From NCBI GenBank assembly GCA_947579605.1, contig OX388317.1, positions 11,365,384-11,429,383 of the forward strand: a stretch of 64,000 nt of DNA. Direction: 5' to 3'. The notes below the pieces were generated by a model. It had not been told where the DNA came from. It saw only the letters and a list, made by a program, of their open reading frames with translations, and did no database searches. Both the position numbers and the translations under genes were made by a program. The stretch comes from Athripsodes cinereus (taxonomy: Eukaryota; Arthropoda; Insecta; Trichoptera; Leptoceridae). Positions 14,401 to 28,000 of the stretch are shown here, in pieces; the first letter of the stretch is position 1; every line of letters begins with the position of its first letter.

Positions 14401-16680
14401 TTATGGTAAACATCGCGTAAACATATTCTTGGATGTCCGTATATGTATTACTTGTAACACTCATTTGTTTTTTTTTTTTATTTACTCATACAATTGTAAA
14501 TGATACCTGTTGTATTAAATGAAAAATACATATTTTATTCGATTTTTAAAGTGATGAATCTGAATTTGTAAGAAACCCAAATACGCCCATTAACTACTAG
14601 TATACCACCACGGCATATCCCACAAATGGGGTAGCTAGCAGATCAGCTGTATGTAATAATCATCAATTTCCCATTATCAATAAGCAATATTTTTGTGTTG
14701 TGAGATGGAAGTAAATTGTTAGTGGGAGGGTTCCGGCCTGGGTTCTCACGACTCAAAGTCTGAGACCCTCTCCATGGCAAAAGTTCTTTACACATTCACA
14801 AAATTTGGATTTGTCATTGATTTTGTGTCCATAGACAAAACTCTAATTCTCCATTTTACTAATTTGGTATGATCAGAAATGTATTGAAAATAAATACTAA
14901 GCAAACACATTTTATATTATAATCTGGATTTGAAATTATTGAAGATTCAGTCAATATTTTCTTGGAAGATTAGTCCATACGAAATGGTATGTTGAAGTAT
15001 TGTAAAACTGTTTCTTCATTTTCAAGAGATTTTAATTAACAGATTCTTCATTTACAAGAGATTTATGTCATTTGATGTGTCAATTAATCTGGTATATGTA
15101 GGCTTTCAATGTCCATGTAAAAATATATTTCATTATTGATGTTCATTGTCTATACTTACTACATATAAGTAAAATCTGTATGAATTATAAATGTGTGCAA
15201 CATTAAACAAAGAAATTTTCACTCTACAATATTATGTTTATTGATTATTAGGTATCCATGTATAAAATTAATCATTCTCAGCGCTCAAATGGTTTTAAAA
15301 CATATTTTTTTTGTTTCTTCTAACCATTCCAATGTATAAAAAAACTGATATAATGTTGACCAGATTTTTCTCAAATGGTAATTATTCTGGATTTTATTTA
15401 ATATCTCAGCAGTGTAAAGTTAAAAATAAAAACCTTAATAATTTACAGATAGTGTGAATTAATTGATGGTGGTTGAATGTTTTAAATGTCTTGCATCATT
15501 CCTTTTTATTGTATTTCTAGTTTTATTCTTATCCATTATTGAATTTATATAGTTTCCAATTAATATTGGTACGTCCTTGCAAAAATATTGTTGTTTGGTT
15601 AAATATCTTTATTAAATCAATGTTTTTGAAATAATACACATAGTGAAACGTATACCCTTTGGTGGTGCGCTCTACGAACAGTTTGACAGTTTTTGCAGTT
15701 TCAATTTTGTACAAATTTTTATGAGAGTATTTTGATAGTCCGGTAAATTGTCTTAATCACAATAAATCTTAAAATGTTTTTTTTTTATTGAATAATGTAA
15801 TCATTGTAGCCATAAACATGATTAGGTATTTTTTTACTTTCCCTGAAAACGATGGATTAAAGCGAAAAAGGTTACAATACATAAGATGTGTGCGTGTACA
15901 TTTGAGAGAGCCGTTGTTTTTCTCTAAGTTCTTGTTTTCGATTTTCGTCTTTACTTATACCACCACACCGCCACCCACAAATGGCGTACTACACATAATG
16001 ATTATAATGTAGGTCATAATGAAAAAGTTATATTTCAAATGACTGTTATCATAGGCATTTTCACATTTTCAGTTAATTTTTATTCTTTTTGAATAAAAGA
16101 AGAATATATGTGAAATTTTGAAATATTTATGGAAGCTATATTGACCTAATTCTTAGTAAAATCCTACTTTTTAGCACCCACTTTTTTTATTGGAAAACAG
16201 GACAAAAATAGACAGTTGGAGCGCAAACACCAGATGATGTTACTTTACAAGTGTATCTTGAAAGTAAATGACACTCATGGTTTGATTTGTTTTGTTTTGG
16301 AGTCATTATAATATTGGACAGTTAAAAAAAGTAACCAAAATGCATTATTGTGAAGTATTTACAAACATTGGTGTTTTGTAAGAATTTTGTAGATTCGTTA
16401 AAAATATTCTGGTGTTTTGTATTATTACTTTTATTCATATCCATGTCATATTGTGCGTATCATCTTTTGTAAAATACATTAAGTAAGTAAAATTATGACT
16501 AAAATATGTGATAATGTCTATGCTTCTTATCAAAACTATTTAATGTTTAAATTTTATACTGAAACCTTATTTATTTAGAAAATAAAAAATAATGTTTAAT
16601 GTGAGATTGACAGGAATTCAAGTATTGTATCTATGTATAGTAAATAAAATAATGAAAATTCTCAAAGTTTTTTTATTTTC
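11430..16680 (+). other. RNF19 3' UTR and downstream AT-rich sequence
   Basis: No coding exon is visible. The first AATAAA after the stop is at 11748-11753, so the 3' UTR could be about 0.3 kb, but several later AT-rich sites could extend it. A partial copy of the dispersed retroposon described at 42111 lies near 14598-14680. Otherwise the stretch is unstructured AT-rich DNA with short homopolymers. Confidence 0.4.
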
Positions 16681-16794
16681 TTATGAAATATCTTATCCTT
16701 TTTTCTATGAAATTCTTTCACGATTTTCAACAAGTGAAAATATATGAATCTTCATTTTGATAAACAGAAGGCAGAATTGATCTGAAGTATAATC

Positions 16795-16960
16795 TGAACC
16801 TAAAGTAGCATTCAGTCAGGGTCAAAGCTATTCATCGAAAGTGAACAAGTATTTATACTTATTCATTCTATGCTTTCAATGCCATGTCAATACTCATGGT
16901 CATGTTACCTGTAATTTGATGTATTTTTGTAAAAAAAATATTTTTAAAATAAACAAATGA
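16795..16960 (+). mobile_element. Diverged partial copy of the TTAA-flanked MITE family
   Basis: It resembles the left end of the elements at 17074 and 17955: AAAGTAGCATTCA, GTCAGGGTCAAA, TTCATCGAAAGTGAACA, TTCAATGCCATGTCAA and CATGGTCATGTTA occur in the same order. The right end is not found. Confidence 0.5.
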
Positions 16961-17073
16961 GAAATAACATATTGTTGCATTCAGTTGGTTTGCTGGCTAC
17001 CTCACTTATGAGATATGCCGTGATGGTATAGTGGTAGTTGTAATAATATCCCTAGTGTTGAAATATCTTTATT

Positions 17074-17760
17074 ATAAAGTAGCATTCACATTGCTTCACT
17101 TTGGATGATCATCCAGAGTGTCAGGGTCGAACCTGTTCATCGAAAGTGAACACGTCTGTTCACATTTGTTCATCCTATGCTTTCACTGCCGTGTCAACAC
17201 TCACGGTCATGTTGTGTGTAGTTTGACGTATTTACGTAAAAAAATAATTAAATAAATAAAAAAATTAAAAATATCATTTATCAAAAATTAAAACAAGTTA
17301 ATATAATTCTCGACAGCATGATAATTTTGTACATGATTCTGACTTTCAATACAAATTCATAGATAAAACTTGTTTATGGTCGTTTCAGTGGAAGGTCCTT
17401 TTTTCATCCGTCATCGCTCTCTCTCTCTCTTTTTATTTTGTTGGCTTTCACCCTTGAGGGTGTTCCTAGCCAGAAACTGCAAGTAAAAATTATTAGATCA
17501 GTCAAAAATCAGGAAAAAATACAAAAATTCAACATTCAAATGGGCCTTGAGGAACAGAACAAGGAGTTTGAAAATGTTTTTGTCTCTAGAACTCAAGAGC
17601 AAGGAAATATTTGTAGGTAGTGGAACCCTGTAATGTGCCAGGTCATCAATCCGTCATCGCTAGTGATCACTATTGATGAAACGCCCGTTCACACCTTTTC
17701 ATCTTGGAGGATCATCCGGAGTGATTACTGAAAGTGAACAAATGTGAACGACCCTTTTTT
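17074..17760 (+). mobile_element. MITE, copy 1, interrupted by a 230-bp retroposon
   Basis: The left end AAAGTAGCATTCACATTGC and the right end TGTGAACGACCCTTT form imperfect terminal inverted repeats (shared TTCACAT..TTCACTTT core). The interior matches copy 2 at 17955-18435, apart from an insertion at 17419-17648. That insertion is flanked by the 13-bp direct repeat ATCCGTCATCGCT (17406-17418 and 17649-17661), the mark of a retroposed insertion. The inserted piece ends on its minus strand in an A-rich, GA-rich tail. I do not recognise its source. Confidence 0.65.
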
Positions 17761-17954
17761 TCACAGGGTTCTTGATTTAATTTTAGGATCATTTTCTATA
17801 AGTACAAAAAAATAGTGTTTCGGTCATTTAGTAGATTGAGTTATTTTTTCACAATACATTATTATATAAAATATATAATACAATTAGTAATGCATATTTT
17901 TGTATAATTGAACTCGTTATAGTACTATGCATGATTGCATATTTCATATTTTCC

Positions 17955-18435
17955 TTAAAGTAGCATTCACATTGCTTCACTTTGGATGATCATCCAGAGT
18001 GTCAGGGTCAAACCTGTTCATCGAAAGTGAACACGTCTGTTCACATTTGTTCATCCTATGCTTTCACTGCTATGTCTACTTTCTCACTCATGTTGTATGC
18101 AGTTTGACGTATTTTCGTATTAAAATAATTAAACAAATTCAAAAATGAAAAATAACACTTAAAATAAATTAATATAGCTCTCGACTGCATAATAATTTTG
18201 TAAATGATTCTGACATTCAATACAAATTCATAGAGAATAAAACAAATAATAAGATGAAACTTGTTTATGGTCGTTTCAGTGAAAGGACCTTTCATCAAAA
18301 TTATGACGAGTGGTAATCTCTTTCCTCCGTCATCGCTAGTGATCACTAGCGATGAAACGCCCGTTCACACTTGTTCATCTTGGAGGATCATCCGGAGTGA
18401 TCACTGAAAGTGAACGTATGTGAACGACCCTTTAA
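17955..18435 (+). mobile_element. MITE, copy 2, with TTAA at both ends (piggyBac-like)
   Basis: TTAA lies at 17955-17958 and 18432-18435. Inside, the left end reads AGTAGCATTCACATTGCTTC and the complement of the right end reads AGGGTCGTTCACATACGTTC, so the ends are imperfect inverted repeats. A TTAA target duplication is the hallmark of piggyBac-group transposons. No transposase is present, so the element is non-autonomous. The superfamily call is inference. Confidence 0.6.
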
Positions 18436-18579
18436 AGCGATGTTTAAAGTGAAAATGAGTAAAATACATAACATAAGTGCATGCACCTTACTTTTTTTAA
18501 ATAAAATTTCATTCCAGAAAACTTTCGTCTTTCTTTATAAGAAAAGACGAAAGGTGATAATATATTATAATATATTGCA

Positions 18580-18685
18580 ATATCTATAGCACCCGACCGA
18601 CGCGACTCCCATAAATGAGGTAGCCAGTGAACTAGTGTAACCGTGTAATAAACATATAGGTTGTCGTGAAAAAACAATTTTTCAT
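18580..18685 (+). mobile_element. Partial copy of the dispersed retroposon family
   Basis: It matches the GACTCCCATAAATGAGGTAGCCAG...GTGTAATAAACATATAGGTTG blocks of the 42111 family, then decays. Confidence 0.45.
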
Positions 18686-18834
18686 AATGATTTAACACAT
18701 AATGAAATTTTACTTTTTAACCACTTTTAACACCCACTTTTGTATGGGAAATCACTATCCCAAAATTCGAAAGTTAGAGCCAACATCACACTTTTAAGCA
18801 TAGATATTATTTTCGTGTCTAAAATCTATGGTTG

Positions 18835-18915
18835 TTATGACAGTTCCTCCTACATTGTTTCAAAATGGCTTCCGATCGCGGTGGTGGTGTGACGGGAGCC
18901 AGGTGATGTAGTTTT
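18835..18915 (+). promoter_or_regulatory. Probable promoter and 5' UTR exon of the tetraspanin
   Basis: This CG-enriched patch lies just upstream of the first coding exon. CAAAATGGCTTCC (18861-18873) resembles a YY1/Pho-type start-site motif. ATG 18865 opens only a 13-codon reading frame, which closes with TGA at 18904-18906, so it is better read as 5' UTR or uORF than as the protein start. CCAG|GTGATG at about 18902 could be a donor. Confidence 0.35.
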
Positions 18916-19014
18916 CTAATGAGAATATTTTGTAATATGTGTATTGTTAAGTGTTCATTTTAGTATTTAACATATCCAGTATGAGAATTTTAAATAATTA
19001 GATAAAAAATAATC

Positions 19015-22000
19015 ATGGACGTGAATAAAAGAGTTAGGGAAACAAAGATGCCAAGTATTAGAAAATATAGGCGAGACACTAGTGAAGTCAGCTGTTGTCT
19101 AAAATATGTTATATTTGGATTTAATGTCTTGTTTTGGGTAAGTTTTCAATTTATATTTGTTTCTTACTTATTTTTGGTTTCTATAAGTTTTTTTTAAATT
19201 ATCTTTCTTTGACAATATTATGTGCATTACATTCATCATAGTATTTCGTTGCACAAACAAGAATCAATAAAACAATGCAACAGTTTCTTCCCACGATACT
19301 TGTGTAAGATCCTGTGACCCAATTAAATTGTTTGATATACAGTGTCGTAATTGCATTTAGAGACACCAACATCTCTTTCATATAATTATATTACTTTCTA
19401 TTGTTTATAAACTCTGTACGGAGATTAGAATGTGCACCCAAATTTCCATATTGAATTTTTCTCTTAACCGACTAGCTGTTATATTTGATTAAACTTAACG
19501 ACTTAACATAATTCCTTGTTGCGGTCCTGTAGGTTTTATAATTCACCTTGTTTATTATTATTATTATTATTATTATTAAACTATGCCAGTATCATTATTT
19601 GTTATCATAAATAGTAGAATTCTTGTATTTCCTTAATTTACAAAGACCTTGTAACATATTCACTTTCATTTTATTGTATTATATTTCCTGCATCATAGAG
19701 GTGTTATATATTTTTAATACATTTAATAAACAATAATTTACAAAGTAACACAATTCTAGTAGGTAATTTATGTCTGATCTAGATACAGGTACTAAGTAGA
19801 TATATAAAATATAGAACTTAGAATATCTAGCTATTTATTTTTAACACATACACTTAATATATCTTTGTTTAAGCATTTATTTAAAAGGTTTTTAATATGA
19901 TGTCTTGTCTTAAAAATATATTGTTTAACCCTTCAAACTATCTTCTAGTGGATTTAGTTTCTTTGCTTATTATTATGCGCAACAGATATTATGTATTCTT
20001 GTGCTGTAGTTTAGTTAGCTGTAAGTTATTCCCATTAGGCAAAAACTCAATAGAATTAATGTTGTTATAATTAGTCTTCTATTCACTAGGCAACACATAA
20101 TTTATAATTCAGAGTACTTGCTTCACATAGGTAAATAATTTGAAAAATTATATAAAGCTGCCATAAAATATCTATTTGCTGAAACTACCCAGGTTAGTTG
20201 GAAGATATCACAATCTAGCTATAGACTCACTCTCTATGCATTCAATTTATTTATTATTATTCAATTTCAATCATAAACAATACCTCAAAACAGCAACTAA
20301 GGTTGCTGGTGTCAGAGGCGTGCAGTATTACAAATCTGGTAAAACAATTCATAAATTTAATTTATTTGATATTATAGTAAAATATAAGACACCAGAGCAA
20401 AGAAATCACAGAACAGCAACACTATTGAAAACAAAAAACACAAAACACTATCACAAACATTGAGAAGTCATTACTAACTCTTGAATCCTCTTTCCAAACT
20501 CCTTAGGATTTTTACATTTCTTCAATTGAATTGTATAATTGATTATTTTATCATTCTTTGTAAATAATGATGTTTCCAATGTACAGTAAAGAATAAAATA
20601 AATAAACACATAATTATCATATATTTGTATTTGTTTATTTATATTTTATTACATTTGAAACAATCTGACACCTTTTGTCCAGTTTAACTGAACTAACTCA
20701 ATTTAAGTGTCAGGTGGCGGTCAACTATTTATTAAAAACTGAGTTCCTCGGTAGCCTGGAGGCAGAGTCTCGGCCTCGTGAACATGGGGTCCGTGGTTCG
20801 ATACTAGGTGCCGGCAAACTCCCCTTTCATGACACAAGTTTTTAGTAGCTTACTGTGAAAGGTGTATAAGGCTGTATTTGGGTTTATAACAAAAACCCAG
20901 ATAGATTTAAAAGAATAAGAAAAACTGTTCAGTAATATAATATGAGAAATACATCATACGAGATTAGATTCTTTAGTAAATGTTGACATTATTAAATTAC
21001 TCAAATATGTGCAGTATTATAGAAGCAAATTTAGTTGAGTTTTTTCCACATAGATAAGTATATCTCCTAAGAATTTTCTCATGTTATTGAGTTACTAACG
21101 TATTATACTGTTCACACAATATTGTAAGTCTTATGTTCATAATAAACAAATGTACAGGATGGTTCAGAAAACATTTTCCCACAATTTAATAAATAGTTTC
21201 ATTTATATATGAAAAGCTTACTTCTTGATATGTCTAGTGGCATTTCATAATTGATTGAATATTGGCTGCTTTAATATTCCATATTCATGCATCTCCTTAG
21301 TTGCGAGTAACACACTCTTGCTTCTGTTCTCTTTCATAATTCATAAGCTTGGTTATCTAAATGAGTCCATAAAAATGACACAGAAAAGAGTCAGCTGAGT
21401 CTATCTAAACTAATATTTTATGTATTAGATTATTAGTATGTAACTCCACACACAAAAATATTATCAATTTTCCCAGGTTTTTTGTAATAGCAAATTGAAA
21501 CCTGTACAATTTTTGTAATAAATTAAAATTGTTCTTGTGACAGAATTTCTGTAATCAATTTTCTATGTCAAATAATTTTTTTTTTGAATAGTCATTGAAT
21601 TTGGTGTATCACAGAAAATTATTCATCACAGTCACAAGTAGAGGCAGCACAGATGTTTGGTGCATTTGGTGTTTTATATCAAAATGGCAGCAAAAAGTGT
21701 TGTATATTATTCATTGGTCACCCTGTTTAACTTACTATTGTGTAGGTACATGGTGAATGTAACATTCTGAATAATAATACAATTGATTTTTCTCAGAAGT
21801 GTGAAACTTATCATAAGACTCATGATTCATTATTATACCATATAATTATATATACCTACCTATTCTGACATTGTGTATTGTTTGTGGTTTGTGCAGGAAT
21901 TCACAATGAATATTTATTCTTTGAATTTATTAACTAACCAATATCTTCTCCCTATTTCCTTTAACTTGGAATTTAACTTACCTTTAACCTGTCCGTGAGT

Positions 22001-25000
22001 GAATAAAGAAAAAATAAAAGTGTATGGCAGAGTGAATTAATTCAACTTTCACTTTTTGAATATTTTTTTATCGCATGTTATAGAAAATGATCCTTAGAAT
22101 AAATGTTTATAAGGAACCAACTCTCAAAAATTAATAATAACGGAGTTATATAACAAAAACAATTTTGATACGTCATGTCTGCTCCGGTATTGTCAACAAT
22201 GGGTTCAACATAAGGAATATTTATTATTATTAAAAATATTTATTTTTATTTGTTTTTAACAAAAACTTGTGTAGGTACTAAAAACTAATTGAATTGTCCA
22301 GAATTAGCACAAAAAGTAAAAAAAATCCATAAAACACTCTACAAAATAACACCCATAGCGCACGAACGCACGCAGCAAAATGGTTTGCAACCGCGAGTGA
22401 CGGCTAGGTATTTCAAGCGGCGGTCACGTGACATTTTGTACAGGCGATAAATAAGGTCTAAACACGCCTATTTTTGATTTTTTTTCTTGTGATTGGTAAA
22501 GTACATCCGACAGATTGGACCAATGATGAAATTGACGAATTTGGTGGGAATACCTAAATATTACTGGATCAAACGCACCGGTGCGTGCGTACTCCAGATC
22601 CCATAATATTTCTTGCACGCACCGGTGCGTTGGTACTCCTTTACAGGTTAACTAACCAAAGATGGAGTACCTGGCATAGAATAGATCTCCCACTCTTATC
22701 TGTAAGTTTATGAGTGTTCTGTTAAAAGATGTTACATCTTAAAGCGATGAGGTATGCCACCTTTATCCTGAGTGTCTTTTTTTTGTTGGCACAAAGAGGA
22801 CAGCTTGCATTATTACATGTGACTGGTCTGGTGGCTACACTGCGGTGGTATAAAAGTAGCAGATATTGCTTTAATAATATTTAATTGCTCATGATTTTAA
22901 ATAAGGAATTTTTTTTAATTTTTATTCTTTAATAGGGATGACGTCACAAAAATTGTTTGGAGATTGTGGTTCAGAATTGTATAGTATATCTTATTGTATT
23001 GTATTATCTAACTAATTCCACACCACATCATTTAGAAACAAAATATTTAGGTAGGTTAGCAGTTATTCATAAAATTATACATTACCTTTTTTTGTTGTAT
23101 AAAATATAGATTAATAAGCTCGCCAATTGCTCATGATTTTTTTCTGATCAATAAAGTGTTCTTATTATTTTTATTATTATCTCATATCTCATTTATTAAA
23201 CAAAACAATATTTGATTCTACATTTTGAACACAATATAAGATTAACAATAAAATTTAAAAATAACATTAAATAACAAAAACCATAAAATATTAAAATAAA
23301 TATATTATTATTATTAGATTTATCCCTTGGGCATGCATTGCTTTTTTGCATGTATGGAAAGCGTGCCACTGGTAAATTCATGCACTTAGGTAGGTTACAC
23401 TTACATATTACTTTATTTGATCGTTTTTCATAATCATAATCCAGCAATGAAAATTATTATAAAAATCAATTGACATTAAATTCTATTGCTTTATTACTAT
23501 GCTAGTGGACAAATGTAATTAATATGTATTAAGTGCAATGAGGAGTGTTGTGGTCAGAATGCGTGTAAACAAGTCGAGATGGTTTGGAGATGTTGAGCGA
23601 ATGCAAGATGAAAGGATAACGAAGAGGATGTATTTACCTGAAAGAAGGGGTGTGAGGAAGCGCGGACGTCCAAGAACCACGTGGCTTGATCACGTGGACC
23701 AAATTCTTAAGGACGGACGCGTGTTGAGTAAGAGAAATCGGCGTGCATCTATGAGAAACTGGATGAATGTAGAGGAAGCGAAAGAAAAGAAGTGTGTAAG
23801 GATAGATCTATACAGCATTCCGTTCTCTCTGCCTACCCCTCCTGGGACATGGCGTGAGGGTATAGTATAGTATAGTAAGTGCAATGAATCTTTAATGTAA
23901 ATTACTTTCATCATCATTTAGTTAAGGAAGTGAGACTTTATGTAATTGTGAAGCATTTTATTTACTGTTAATGTAGAAATAATGAGTCTTTATAGCCAGT
24001 TTATGACTTTATCCAAAATGATGGTGATATTATGTATCCCATCCTGTGAATAGCCTCTGATGATTTTACTTAATAAAATACATGTTTTATTTGAGGTTAA
24101 GTAATTTTAGTTTAAAGTGTTTATTTTTATTATACAAAACCTTCTATGGTGTATATATATAATAAGTTACAATCCATTGGATTGGTCTGCAACGAGTTTG
24201 GTTTTTCTTCTCCATTCGTCTCTATTCTCAGCCAGTCTTTTTAGCTCTACGTATGAGCCACAGTTCATGTCCCTCTTCAGTTGGTCCATATACGCGTCTC
24301 TTGGTCGGCCTCTGCCATTTGTCCCCTCGGTCTTACCCTCCGCGATGGCGATGAGTATTCCTGGGTGCCAGATGTTGTGGCCAATCCAGTTAGCTCGTTG
24401 TTGGCCGATTCTCTTAAGAAGTTGCCTTTTTTTGCCTACCCTGGTTAATACTTCTTCGTTTTCGATGTGTTCCGACCAATGGATCTTAAGCATGCGTCTG
24501 TAGCACCACATCTCAAAGGCTGCCAACCGTCCGCTTTCACTCTTGCTGATGGTCCACGTCTCACAACCATAAAGCAGAATGCTCCATACAAAGGCTTTAG
24601 TAAGGTTCTTTCTTACGCTTAAATCAATATTTGGGGATTCCAATATCTTCGATTTTTTGTTAAAGGCAATCCTTGCCTGGTTTATTCTGCTCACAATTTC
24701 CGATTTGGAGCGTCCATCCTGGATGTAATCCATCTATGGTGTAACTAGTCATTATTTTATGCTATTCTGTTTTTACAAGTAATGTGTAATTTACTAGACT
24801 AAAATTTATTCTGAATTACTTCTAAGTCTGGTTTTTGTTGTGTATAAATTTTCATAGTAAAATTTGTGAAAAGTCACAAAAAGGAAACATAATAACATAA
24901 AGATTTAAATTATATTAAAAACAAATGTTTTCTCCATTATACTGATTTTTTATAAAGGTAGACATCTTTCATCTTTCAAGGATTGTAAATCAATATCCTC

Positions 25001-28000
25001 GAAAGACTCCTTTAAATGATAAATGATGTTTTTGAGGAATGAAAAATATCCTTTTCAATAAAAAATCAATTAAGTGAAAAAAAAACATTTGTTTTTTATT
25101 TCATTGTAGAGTTCTATTGTCTAAACACTGGCACAGTGAATAATTATTTTAGATTTGTAAATATATCTTGATTGTATCCCAATATCTTTGTAACACTTCA
25201 TTTTAAATTATGTAATAAAATAAATATTTATCATTATTTTTAATGTTGCTATTGAATAATTTATCAGTAGTACTATTAAACAATAATGAATATTTATTTT
25301 ATTACATAATTTGTAAAAATATTGGTAATGTTTATTGTCCGAGATAGATTCCTGATTGCAAAATATTGTTTGTTATTCTCAGATGCTAGGTTTGTGCATC
25401 CTGGCTGTTGGAGCATGGGCATGGCGTGAAAAGGACACAATCAATAACCTCTCTCGTCTCACCAACATAGCTCTAGATCCAGCATTCATCTTAATATGTG
25501 TCGGTAAGTTAAAACACAGGAAATTATAAAATGAACAATTTATTACAACTTATCATTTTACAATATTACTATCATATGAATTACCTACATTTGTAAATTT
25601 ATTGCATGAAATTATAATAAAAGGATGACAGAGAAGATGTATTTATCTGAAACAGGGAGTGTGAGATAGCGTAAGTGTTCGAGAATCACATGTATCAAAT
25701 TCTCAAAGAAGGGCGTGTGTTGAGTTAGAGAAATCGGCATCCGTATATGAGAAATTGTATGAATGTAGATGAAGCAAAAGAAGTATGCAAGGATAGACCT
25801 ATATGGCATTCCATTCTCTCTGCCTTCCCCATTATACGATGTAAGGGTATACAATGTAAGTATAGTATAATTATCATATAAGGCATAGTAACCTGAATTG
25901 GTTTTGAACCCATAACTGTTTCAGGTTATGCAACCATTTCGGGTTATGAATTCACAACCCTTCTGGGGCACTATTAAATAAGGTGTCATTGCCTATTGTA
26001 AGTCTGATATAATAATTTCATGCATTGATCTCTCAAGTGGAGTATCCAGTATATATGCATTGTATGTTAGGACACCGAGGAACTTGTTGAAAGAATCATA
26101 ACTTTATATGTTACCTTATCAAATACCCTCAAAGTTGATTTATGTACTTACTTACTTACTTTTTGGGTCTGCACTTCAGACCATGCCACTTCAGCATGGA
26201 GTGACATATATTGCTTTGTCATTTACCATCCTTAGGTCATTCTTATCACATGTATTAAGCATTGTGTTATCATATTCAATAAAGGTGTTATATCTCAAGG
26301 TAATCAATTAATGTATTGGTTTACAATATGGATACATGAACACCATAACCTCATTATATGATTATATTTTTATACTTGTAAGCTTCATATTATAGCTAAG
26401 TAATTTAGTACACCTCTATGAACATGTGATAAAGGTAATTATATGTCTCATTACATATAATAAATAGCAGGTCATTGAATCTTTCTCCTATCCCTATACA
26501 TGTAGCAGGCTTTACAAGGCGTAATGTTGTTTATAGGACAACATCACTAATTTTAGCTGACTACCATCGAGCATGTTAAAATATTATAAGTGAATATATT
26601 TATATAAGAAACATAACTAGAAATATCATTGTCTGTATGAACATAATAGAAGATTTAGTATTCTGAATTTTTAATCGGAACACTTCGCATGAACACTTCA
26701 TTGTAATTATTAAATTATTGAAATTGCAGCAGTTTTTGATCATTAATATATTGCTCTTCCAGGTACCATGACATTCATCATTGGCTTCACAGGATGTGTG
26801 GGAGCCTTGAGGGAGAACACATTCCTGTTAGCTTGCTACGCCATCTTCCTGGGCCTGCTACTTCTGTCAGAGATGACAGCTGGAGTTCTAGGATTTGTTT
26901 TCAAAGACTGGATAAAGCAGCAGGCCACAAACGGCTTCCAGGCCTTCATTACTCACTACAGGGAGGACCCTGATCAGCAAAACCTTGTGGACTGGATACA
27001 GGAAGATTGGCTGCAGTGCTGCGGTATAGAAGGCCCCAAGGACTGGGATAGGAATGCTTACTTTAACTGTTCATCCCAGGCTGTTGGGAGTAGAGAGGCC
27101 TGTGGGGTGCCATTCAGTTGCTGTAGAAGAAGGGAGGCTGTCAGAAATAAACAATGTGGATACGATGTGAGAAGATCTGAATTTGTGAGTATTAAATCAC
27201 TTTAAATAACATTTCTATTCAAACATTTCTTGAAAAGAAAACATTTGTAAGGGCTACATAAATTTGAAGGATCAATTTCATTGGGCTCATTCATACGTGT
27301 TTGCACCAACATATGTTTATACCACCATAAAATGAGTCCCCTTTGAGCAATGTTTATATTAAAACAGAACATAAAACACAAAGTTTCAATAATTGTTAAA
27401 TGCTCAGTATGTCTCCAGCTGTTGCTATCAAAATTACTTTTTATTTCTTGGGTGTCCTTTTCCAAGATAGCATCCATCTTCCTATGTGTTATTTATTACA
27501 AATAGTAAGTATTCATTCATTGGGTTAGTTGGAAGATATCGCGTCCCTGCGATAAACTCGCCCATTGTGCAAAATATTTGTATATACCATGTTGTAATCT
27601 CATTCTTTTTGTTTAAATATTTTGTACAATAAAGTTTATTATTATTATTATTATTCAATAACATGGTAATGTTTCTTGTTCCCCTAATTAAGACTAAATA
27701 TATATTTGTAAATACATGAACTGTTTATTATATAGATGTTATGTAAGATACTTTACTTTGTATTGCCGTTGTATTTGAGATTTGTTTTAATTTTGAAACC
27801 TTAGCCAGCTGATCGGAACATATATGAGCGAGGATGTCTAAGGGCTGGCTCCGAATGGTTGGAGACTAATTTAGTGACAGTCGCAACTGGAACTATTGCC
27901 CTTATGGTTTTGAAGGTCTGATATGAATTAGACAAAGCAGATAGATATTGTTTTTCTTTTCTGCACATACAACTTGCATGGCTGTTTTAGAATACAAATC

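Larger units (their letters stand above)
19138..25382 (+). other. First tetraspanin intron: repeats and a regulatory-looking island
   Basis: The 6.2-kb intron has donor GTAAGT at 19138 and acceptor TTCTCAG ending at 25382. It contains a TTA microsatellite near 19549-19576, a partial LINE end near 20191, a tRNA-type SINE, the CG-rich island at 22340-22640, two LINE C-terminal fragments and a hairpin repeat. No additional coding exon was found. Confidence 0.6.

Noticed and set aside
18865..18906. Alternative tetraspanin start at ATG 18865
   Set aside because: The frame closes after 13 codons, and splicing at the nearby GTGATG donor would not keep phase with the downstream coding exons.
20738..20915. 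tRNA genes here and at 57829 and 62453
   Set aside because: Box A and B are present but no complete cloverleaf with acceptor pairing can be drawn, and each is fused to a shared non-tRNA body, so these are SINEs.
24117..24503. 128-codon + frame
   Set aside because: It is antisense to the 188-codon LINE frame, which has clear reverse-transcriptase-end motifs.
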